This document shows, piece by piece, positions 10,556 to 17,061 of a stretch of DNA of 64,000 nucleotides. Both the position numbers and the translations under genes were made by a program. The notes under the pieces were generated by a model. That model ran no database searches and had not been told where the DNA came from. It was given only the letters and a program-made list of their open reading frames with translations. The number at the start of each line of letters is the position of its first letter. Position 1 is the first letter of the stretch. This DNA comes from Eutreptiella sp. 'Long Island Sound 2002' (lineage: Eukaryota > Euglenozoa > Euglenophyceae > Eutreptiales > Eutreptiaceae), in assembly GCA_964036045.1 (NCBI GenBank), contig OZ038382.1, forward strand, positions 153,524,961 to 153,588,960, given 5' to 3'.

Positions 10556-12036
10556 AGAGCAAACCCTGGGGGGGCTCGATAACACCCACGCATGGCAGCG
10601 GGTACCCAGGACCACTCCCTGAAAGGGGGGGGGGTGTCACATCCTCACTTCAGTAAGTCACAGTAAGATAGGTATCCCACAGTGGGATAGGTATGCTGCT
10701 GTAACAGCTCGTAGCACATGTATAGTATCAAGTATCAAGTCCCGGGTCCTGGCGGCGATTGTTCGGCATCCAAAGGACCCGTTAACCCATACCAGGCGCA
10801 CCGGGTGCCGGCTGCTACGGTCACCACCACAGTGGCAGTGGCATACACGGCCAACATAGGCGTCACACGACGGCCGAGGTGGCCCCACAAGTCGAGAGCG
10901 ACCACAAAGATCCATCAGGCTACCCCAAGCTTCCCAAGGCCCGCCGACTGGGGAGAGTCCCCACGGGTCCTTCCTCGGGCGCACCATGTCCATATCCATA
11001 CGACGCGAGTCCAGAGTGCCATAGTCGAACTCCTTACGAACCCCAAATCGTAAGGGAACTCCTCCTGAAGGGATCGGGCATCAAGGCCGTCTTTTCCCTC
11101 GCCCTACTACCACGAAGCGTGGCCATACATGAGGGAGTCCTCATGCAGTGTGGGCGGAGGCGTCGATTCCTCAAACCACCAGTTTCCCAGGCAGACTGAC
11201 CGAGGTCAGGAGCACCGGAGGCCGCCATCCGAATGCAAGTGCGTCTGCAAATCGGTAGGCTCACACTGGGACTGACAGTGGCGGACCGCTGGGAGTGTAG
11301 TCAGGCAACTGGGCTTCCCGCCTGGCGCCATCAGGATCTCCACACATCACAGCGAATAGGGCAACACGGTATCACGGGCACTCAAACAGTAGAATCTGTA
11401 ATCAAGTACTGGTCCAGGCCGGACCAGGCTGTAAGGATATGTACACGGCGACTCAAGGCGCCTCTGTATCCCGATTCGTGGTGAAAAACAGTCCATCCCT
11501 CAGCGATGGGCTGATGACACTTAACATACAGAGGCACATATCCTGGAGGGCAGAAAAACAAGCAACAATTTGGGTAAATAGGCGTGTAAACACACTCAGA
11601 ACAGAGTGCCAAACCACGCCACGGTCAGGATAAGGCAAATGCAGGAGGATGGACAGGATAACGCCTGAGTTCAGGCATATATAGTCTCGAGACACACGTC
11701 GACTGGTCTGGATTCCGCAAATGCCATGGAACCAGACCACACACTCAAAAATCGCAATGCCGATGACAGCGGCATCCGTTGCGCAACGTCGTATGGGCTT
11801 CAAGGCCCCAAGAGCTCAGAATTATGAAGGTCAGTCGCCCTACCTGGTTTCCCAAGGATTCAGCAGGGGGGGGAGTGACGAATAAAAGAAGAGAGGGGCC
11901 ATCCTCCTCTGGATTCAGCAGGGGGGGGTATATGGCCACTCTGTCACCAAAAGATGGAAGAGAGCAAGCAAGTAAGGGACGATTCGTCGGCCTCACAAGC
12001 GCTCATAACACATCAGGGGAGAGCTCAGGGCGCTGA
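10556..12036 (-). other. Gene-free stretch between pol and the 3' LTR
   Basis: About 1.5 kb with only short open frames in all six frames (116 codons or fewer), most without ATG starts and none with a recognisable domain. It contains runs of eight to ten G on the plus strand (C-runs in the RNA) and a direct repeat of 18 bp (11856-11873 and 11911-11928). An envelope or other third gene is not visible. It probably serves as a long 3' untranslated region, or is a decayed or captured segment. Confidence 0.7.
11856..11928. repeat. Two copies of an 18-bp repeat ending in G8
   Basis: ggattcagcagggggggg occurs at 11856-11873 and again at 11911-11928, 55 bp apart. In the element RNA both are C8 runs followed by tgctgaatcc. 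Another run of ten G lies at 10625-10634. Function unknown; possibly protein-binding poly(C) sites or slippage products. Confidence 0.6.
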
Positions 12037-12276
12037 TCAGGCACCCCTGGCTGCAATCGCCCGGGTGAGTGCTGCCAAGTCCGAAACGTGGATCTTGGTC
12101 TTGTGCTTGCGGATGTACTCCATGAAGGGAGTATTGACCCGCGGCACAAACTAGGAGACGGGTTCCCAGGTGTCGTGGGACGGCCCATAGCCTCGCCAAC
12201 GAACCTTGAACTCCAGACCTCCGGGTGCCGAGGCTTTCGGACGCTGAGCCAGGATCCTCTCGACCGTATAGTCGTC
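12037..12276 (-). other. Chromodomain, interrupted by an in-frame UAG
   Basis: The last 40 residues of the uninterrupted pol frame form the beta-sheet part of a chromodomain. A tyrosine opens the domain (YTVERI), followed by FKVRWRGY and DTWEP; this puts the three methyl-lysine cage positions at Tyr, Trp and Tyr. A TAG stop follows two codons after the DTWEP motif (12151-12153). In the same frame the next 37 codons stay open to a TGA at 12037-12039. They begin the expected C-terminal helix, with MEYIRKHK in the right place. So the DNA of a complete chromodomain is here, split by one UAG. Confidence 0.8.
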
Positions 12277-15200
12277 CTGCTCAGCATAGTCGTCGTCCCA
12301 ATCGGCCTCATGCCTGGCGTAGTCCAGGGACACATGTCGGCCACGGAGGTCGGGTTCCCGCACACGGAGTTGACTCTCGTGGCGCTCCCGGAACTGTCCG
12401 TGACCCACCTTGATGCGGTAGGTGTCCTCACCAATCCTGCGGACCACCTCGCCGGGTGTGAACCAGGTCTTGGTGCGGTGGGTGCCCATGGGGCGGGGTC
12501 TGATCACCCACACCGGGTCTCCCACACTGAACTTCTGCGCTGTCGAGCTCGGGGCGGACTTCTGACGCTCAGCATGCTCCTTCTCAAGCTGCTGGCGGAT
12601 GTCCCGCGCCGTTTGCTCTTGCCGCGCGAAGAACTCCTTGGCATCCATAGCCATGCCATCACCAGACAAGGGAAGTCCCCTACCCAGGGGGTCCCTGCCA
12701 AACAGAATCTGGTGAGGGGACAAACCGCCCGGAGTGGGGGTGTCATGATGGGCCTTCAGAGCAGGCCACATCTCCTCGAACCAGTTCCGCCGTGGATTGG
12801 TGATGTGGATCTTGCGCAGCTTCTCGAACAGCTGCCGTCCAGCCACTTCAGCACGGCCGTTAGACCGGCTGAGATAGGCGACGCTCTTGGCATGACGTAT
12901 TCCCATGAGGGAACACATAGCCTTGAACCAGCCACCAGTAAACTGGGGCCCTCGGTCACTGCAAATGGTGCGGGGGATGTCAAAGACGGTCAGCCAATGA
13001 CGAATCATCATGACTGCCACTTCCTTGGCAAGCAACCCCTTTTTGCGTGCCGGAACGGCTACAACGTAGCCGCTGTGGCGGTCCACACAGAGAACCACAC
13101 AGTCAAAGGTCTCCTTGCCAATGTGCACTTCGGGCATGGAGAAGACGTCCATGGCCACGCTCTCCATGGGCTGATCAGGAACCGGGGTCCATTGGGGCTC
13201 CCCCTTGACGTTCCGGTTATCGGGATTGCAGGCCTGACAGACCGAACAACCCTTCCTGACCTTCTTGATGGCGGTGTAGAGAACGATATGGTCGATCTCG
13301 AACCGACGCTGCATGTCAAGAGCTTGCTTCTTGACCCCTGGGTGCAGCATGTGGTGGTGCCAAGCTTCACACAGCTCGAGCACCCGGGACTCTGGGACTA
13401 GCAGCTTACCATTCCGGTAGAGCTTGCCATCTTCCTCAGTCAGCCCCTTTGGCCACTTCTGCCCGTCGTCAGGGTCGGTCACAGCCCTATATTCGGCCGC
13501 AAAGGCCTCAGACTTGGCGTAATCGTCGGTCCAGTCGTCCTGGAGGCAAGACTCTGGGAAGAGGTGCTTGTCGGACTCCACTCCCACAGGGGGTGCCGGA
13601 CTGGGCCTTCCGCCCGCGGCACCCACAGGGGCGAGTACACTGACCGTTCTGCTCACCCTCGAGGCGAGGGGGGCATCTGCAGCCATGACGACGAAGCATT
13701 TAACATCCTCCTCCTCCATCAGGCGCTCCATTTCAATGATCTTCTTGGCTTCAGCGGTTTCAGCCTCATCGCCATGGGCAGAGATATCCTGCATGCCCTT
13801 GCTGGCGGGGTAGGCCCACCTACTGAGACAGTCCGCCACGGTGTTATCCTTTCCAGGAATATAAACAACCGTAAGGTCGAACTTGGCCAAGGTCTCGTGC
13901 CATCTTGCCCGTCGGGAGGCGGGACCTGAGGGGGTGTCCACGTGCTCCTTGTGCCACGACTGCAGACTCTGATGGTCGGTGCAGACGGTGACGGGATGGA
14001 GGGCTATGTACCCAGCCCATTTCCTGAGAGCCATGACGATGGCATACGCCTCCTTCTCACGGGGCGTCCACGTCCGTCTCTGGCCTTCCGCCAGGACTCG
14101 GCTCCAGAAGGCAACGGGCACGTGCCTCCCATCGTCAAGCACTTGCTCCAACACAGCCCCAATGGCGTAGTCGGAAGCGTCGGTGCGCAGGACGAACCCT
14201 CGGTCGGGATCCACGAGGTGCAGACCCACTGCGGATAGCAGCGCCTGCTTCATCCCCTCAAAGGCACGGTCAGACTCTTCAGTCCAGACCAGAGCCTTCT
14301 TGGACCCCTTCTTGGTCTCCTCTCGGTTGCCCTTGAGCATGGTCGTCATGGGGGCTGCATACTCGGCATACATCTTGATATACCCCGAGTAGTAATTGCA
14401 GAACCCCAAGTACGCCCGTAGCTCAGAGACCGTTTTGGGCTTTTCCCAGTGCTCAATCGCAGCCACCTTGCCAGGTATGGGCTTTCGCTGCCCGTTCCCA
14501 ACTACGTGGCCAGCGAAGACCACCTCGCTTACCGCAATGGTGGCCTTGTCACTGCTGCCCGTGAGTTTGTGCCGAACCAGAAGGTCCAGCACTCGAGTGA
14601 CGTCCCTCTCGTGTGCCTCCAGGAGCTCCTCGTAGCTCATGCTGGGGTCCCCGGACGCGATGATCACGTCGTCCACGAAGGGGTCCGCACAGTCGCGCAC
14701 CGGCTCAAGCAGGTTCTCCAGCATCCGCTGAAAAGCCGCATTGCCGTTGGTAACGCCCATGGGCATCACCTTCCACTGGAGAGGTCCGAGTGGGGTGCTC
14801 ATGGCTGTGCAGGCACGGGACTCCTCGGCGAGAGGCATCTGATGATAACCATGTTTCAGGTCAATCACCGTGAAGATCCTCCGCCGGTGTTGCTTTTGCA
14901 GCATGTCCTCAATGAGGGGCAGCGTATAGCTGTCGTGCTGCGTTTGGGCGTTCAGGCCGCGGTAGTCGACCACGAGCCGCCACTCACCGGCAACCTTCTT
15001 GGGGACGACGAAGCAGGGAGAGGCCCACTCGGAGTGGCACGGCTCAAGCCAGCCTCTCTGGATGAAGTCACGGAGGATCTTCTCCATGGCCTCTTTCCTC
15101 TCGCCCCTCAGGGCAAACTCCCGGTGACGATACACACGGGGGTCCTGCTTCAGTCGTATCTTGGCCTCGCCATACGGTCCACGCACCGGTGGGGGGAACA

Positions 15201-17058
15201 CAGGCTTTCCGCTGAAGAAGGTCTCGCCATACTTCCGCTTCAGCCTGGCCCTCAACGCCTGGATCTTGGGGCAGTCATCGGACTCCGCCTTGGCTTTTCC
15301 GGGCACTTGAACCACGGAGCTTACTTGAGGGGTAGCTACTCCGCTCGCTTTCGGCTCAGGTGGTCTTCCCAGGTGGCCCAAAGGGCCATCTCTGGTTTTG
15401 CCTCGGAACAGATCGCCGTAGGTGGGTGGGTTACCGCCAGGCGGCTCGTCTTGGCTGGACATGTGATCCAGCACCCTCTGTACGAAGGTATCCCCGTCAT
15501 AGGAACCAGAGACGATTGAGTCCACTTCCCACCAGGCTTTGTCCTGGCCTTTGCCCTCACGCTGGTTTCCCCAGTCGTGAAAGGGCTGATCCATATACCC
15601 CTGAACCAGATCCCACTCCTCTTCAGTGAGGGGGTCTTCGGAGTCCGATTCTTCGATGTCAACAGGGGGAACCGCAAAGCATTGCCTCCAAGGCTCTGCT
15701 ATGATGCGGTTGACACACACGAAGTCCGTGGTGTCGGCCTGATCAAGGCCCCCATCCACATAGTGGAATTCTGTTGGCCATCTCTGGGGTGGCATGGGCT
15801 GTCCCTTAGCGTCTTGATAGACACTCTCTCCAGCCGGTAGGACGACCTTGTTTAAGGTCATGTTGGTCAATGAGGCTACCCAATGTCGGGTAGTTTCCTC
15901 CTCGGTGCATCCCATAGGAACAACCAGCACTGCCTTGGAGCGGTCCTTGCGAATCTTCGCTATCGCTCTTGGAATGTCCCAACGGGGGCAATGGATCCAC
16001 ATCAAGCCCTGATGCGGACCCCAGTGCTTCTTCCACGCAGAGTCCTGTGCGCTCCAGTACTTCTCACATACCCGAAGATGGGCGGAGGTTCCTGAAGAGA
16101 ACGCATCCAGGGCCAGATCCGACGCTCCCAGGTCCGCAACCACTCGGTTCGCCACTTCCGGCCTTACGCCGTACTCCTGATTCGCTGGCCCAGTGGGCTC
16201 AGTGTCCAGCGCGGCCACTTCGAGCTGATTGCGTTCGGGGTGGATCCATTGGCATTCCACATGGTGCTCAGGTGACGAAAGCCACGAGAGTTGGTCGTCC
16301 TGGTACAGGGTCATGGAAGCCTGGGCCGGGAGGACGCCGGAGTCCGTCTCCATCATGAAGTCGTACCCGACGATCATGTCCCATTCCATCTCGGCCTCGT
16401 AGAAGCTACCGTGCAGGAGGATTTCCTTGCCGAGGTCTGGGCGGCTCAGCTCACGATGGTTCACGAACTGCAGCCCAATGGCCGCTTCCTTCGTGCCTCC
16501 CACCATGTACTGGCCGTTCGCCACCTTCAGCCTGACAGGTTTCCGACTGTCGGTCAGACACTCTGGTGGAAGTAGGCCAGCCTTGACCAAGCTGACTTGA
16601 GCTCCCGTGTCGACCAACACGTCGAAGACCTTTTCCACTTCCCCGCATAGGGCACGGACCTTAAGATGCAACTGCCGCTCGCGACCGACACGGCGCACGG
16701 CGTGCAAACTCAGGATCTCCGGCCGTTCCAGAAGCTCAACAAGCGACTGGTGCAGGTCGTGGACAATGGGCTCAGGCTGCCCATCTGCAGCATCCAGCTG
16801 CGGTCCGGGTGATCCTCCGATACTCTCGGATAGATCCTGTAGTACATCAAACACGTTCTTGGTCGCGAAGGACGGACGGGTGCAAGGGTTCGTGCCTTCA
16901 CTTGCCCTCACCCCGCCTCCGCGACTGGGCGCCGGACCGGGCCTTCCGCCCGCGGCAGTCCCCTTGTGCTTATAGACTCCCGACTGGGATGGTTCGGCGC
17001 TTCCTACGTCACCATCCTGCGACCGCCCTAGCTGGGGCCCTTGGCTGCAGGGGCTCCG
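12151..17058 (-). CDS. pol: Pol polyprotein (PR, Dam-like, RT, RNase H, IN, chromodomain)
   Basis: Encodes the enzymes that copy the element RNA into DNA and integrate it. The frame is open from the base after the gag UAG (17059-17061) with no ATG near its start; the first start-like codon is GTG at 16911, so translation most likely comes from reading through that UAG. Numbering from 16911: protease DTGA at 101-104; Dam-like module about 258-350; RT with catalytic Asp684 and FVDD 745-748; RNase H Asp911, Asp979 and Asp1027; integrase zinc residues His1186/1190 and Cys1222/1225 or 1225/1228, catalytic Asp1255, Asp1319 and Glu1355 (D-35-E); GPY/F-like module 1460-1510; chromodomain from 1547. 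All catalytic residues are present. The length of 1,586 aa from GTG is long for the family, mainly from the region between protease and RT. A second UAG ends the frame inside the chromodomain. Confidence 0.95.
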   Translation of the reverse strand, partial: RSPCSQGPQLGRSQDGDVGSAEPSQSGVYKHKGTAAGGRPGPAPSRGGGVRASEGTNPCTRPSFATKNVFDVLQDLSESIGGSPGPQLDAADGQPEPIVHDLHQSLVELLERPEILSLHAVRRVGRERQLHLKVRALCGEVEKVFDVLVDTGAQVSLVKAGLLPPECLTDSRKPVRLKVANGQYMVGGTKEAAIGLQFVNHRELSRPDLGKEILLHGSFYEAEMEWDMIVGYDFMMETDSGVLPAQASMTLYQDDQLSWLSSPEHHVECQWIHPERNQLEVAALDTEPTGPANQEYGVRPEVANRVVADLGASDLALDAFSSGTSAHLRVCEKYWSAQDSAWKKHWGPHQGLMWIHCPRWDIPRAIAKIRKDRSKAVLVVPMGCTEEETTRHWVASLTNMTLNKVVLPAGESVYQDAKGQPMPPQRWPTEFHYVDGGLDQADTTDFVCVNRIIAEPWRQCFAVPPVDIEESDSEDPLTEEEWDLVQGYMDQPFHDWGNQREGKGQDKAWWEVDSIVSGSYDGDTFVQRVLDHMSSQDEPPGGNPPTYGDLFRGKTRDGPLGHLGRPPEPKASGVATPQVSSVVQVPGKAKAESDDCPKIQALRARLKRKYGETFFSGKPVFPPPVRGPYGEAKIRLKQDPRVYRHREFALRGERKEAMEKILRDFIQRGWLEPCHSEWASPCFVVPKKVAGEWRLVVDYRGLNAQTQHDSYTLPLIEDMLQKQHRRRIFTVIDLKHGYHQMPLAEESRACTAMSTPLGPLQWKVMPMGVTNGNAAFQRMLENLLEPVRDCADPFVDDVIIASGDPSMSYEELLEAHERDVTRVLDLLVRHKLTGSSDKATIAVSEVVFAGHVVGNGQRKPIPGKVAAIEHWEKPKTVSELRAYLGFCNYYSGYIKMYAEYAAPMTTMLKGNREETKKGSKKALVWTEESDRAFEGMKQALLSAVGLHLVDPDRGFVLRTDASDYAIGAVLEQVLDDGRHVPVAFWSRVLAEGQRRTWTPREKEAYAIVMALRKWAGYIALHPVTVCTDHQSLQSWHKEHVDTPSGPASRRARWHETLAKFDLTVVYIPGKDNTVADCLSRWAYPASKGMQDISAHGDEAETAEAKKIIEMERLMEEEDVKCFVVMAADAPLASRVSRTVSVLAPVGAAGGRPSPAPPVGVESDKHLFPESCLQDDWTDDYAKSEAFAAEYRAVTDPDDGQKWPKGLTEEDGKLYRNGKLLVPESRVLELCEAWHHHMLHPGVKKQALDMQRRFEIDHIVLYTAIKKVRKGCSVCQACNPDNRNVKGEPQWTPVPDQPMESVAMDVFSMPEVHIGKETFDCVVLCVDRHSGYVVAVPARKKGLLAKEVAVMMIRHWLTVFDIPRTICSDRGPQFTGGWFKAMCSLMGIRHAKSVAYLSRSNGRAEVAGRQLFEKLRKIHITNPRRNWFEEMWPALKAHHDTPTPGGLSPHQILFGRDPLGRGLPLSGDGMAMDAKEFFARQEQTARDIRQQLEKEHAERQKSAPSSTAQKFSVGDPVWVIRPRPMGTHRTKTWFTPGEVVRRIGEDTYRIKVGHGQFRERHESQLRVREPDLRGRHVSLDYARHEADWDDDYAEQDDYTVERILAQRPKASAPGGLEFKVRWRGYGPSHDTWEPVS
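12682..13374 (-). other. Integrase region of Pol
   Basis: An N-terminal zinc-binding HHCC module (HHHMLHPG and GCSVCQACNP) is followed by the catalytic core. The core residues are Asp1255 (AMDVFSMP), Asp1319 (CSDRGPQF) and Glu1355 (NGRAEVAGR), with 35 residues between the last two, as is usual for retroviral and Ty3 integrases. It joins element DNA ends to the target. The 4-bp duplication here is its footprint. Confidence 0.93.
13591..13620 (-). repeat. 30-bp duplicated linker, copy 2 (RNase H-integrase)
   Basis: Encodes AAGGRPSPAP where a protease cut between RNase H and integrase is normally expected. One of the two differences from copy 1 is silent; the other changes Gly to Ser. Confidence 0.6.
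13807..14205 (-). other. RNase H region of Pol
   Basis: Motifs FVLRTDASDYAIGAVL, REKEAYAIVMAL, CTDHQSLQSW and DNTVADCLSR follow the RT connection in the usual Ty3/gypsy order. The acidic catalytic residues are in place. The domain would degrade the RNA strand and release the primers, including cleavage next to the self-primer if that model holds. Confidence 0.92.
14422..15204 (-). other. Reverse transcriptase region of Pol
   Basis: The fingers-palm order is clear: WRLVVDYRGLN, then TVIDLKHGYHQMPL with the first catalytic Asp, then LQWKVMPMGVTNGNAAFQ, then FVDD with the two catalytic Asp, then LGFCNYY in the connection. FVDD instead of YVDD is a common variant in this family. No frameshift or missing motif is seen. 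Confidence 0.95.
15862..16140 (-). other. Dam-methyltransferase-like module between protease and RT
   Basis: About 93 residues follow the pattern of the phage Dam family and the related module of DIRS-type elements. A strand with LALDAFSS is followed by a Tyr-Trp segment (CEKYWSAQDSAW), a tryptophan turn, LMWIHCPRWDIP where the family has its NPPY/NPPF catalytic loop, an amphipathic helix with AIAKIRKD, and a strand AVLVVPMG. The catalytic tetrapeptide is replaced by HCPR, so methylation activity is unlikely. I assign this by pattern only. A search could show it to be a lineage-specific insertion instead. Confidence 0.45.
16357..16635 (-). other. Aspartic protease region of Pol
   Basis: The active-site loop VDTGAQVSLV (Asp101) follows a hydrophobic strand, and the C-terminal part has MIVGYDFM, matching the usual hydrophobic-Gly-Asp/Tyr end of retropepsins. 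The family acts as a dimer and cuts Gag and Pol. It lies about 145 residues after the gag UAG, counting the spacer. Confidence 0.88.
16927..16956 (-). repeat. 30-bp duplicated linker, copy 1 (gag-pol spacer)
   Basis: Encodes AAGGRPGPAP in the spacer between the gag UAG and the protease. The twin at 13591-13620 encodes AAGGRPSPAP between RNase H and integrase. The two 30-bp segments match at 28 positions. Candidate shared processing site or linker. Confidence 0.6.
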
Positions 17059-17061
17059 CTA
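17059..17061 (-). promoter_or_regulatory. In-frame amber codon between gag and pol (candidate readthrough site)
   Basis: Gag ends in TAG, followed directly by CGG AGC. The pol frame continues in phase without another stop. CGG after the stop is a known stimulating context in several viral readthrough signals. GCCC/GGGC stems can form within the next 40 nt (for example gcccc-agcta-gggc). Gag and pol at one ratio from one RNA would need such a device. Confidence 0.65.

Noticed and set aside
10593-10606. TGG-beginning sequence near the left LTR as a tRNA primer site
   Set aside because: It would suit only a plus-oriented element. The genes, polypurine tract and self-primer all show minus orientation.
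11453-11803. 116-codon hydrophobic frame as a possible envelope remnant
   Set aside because: It opens at TTG, lacks a signal peptide and cleavage motif, and is within chance length.
12088-13401. 437-codon plus-strand frame opposite pol
   Set aside because: It is the antisense shadow of the integrase and RNase H region, whose motifs are clear on the minus strand.
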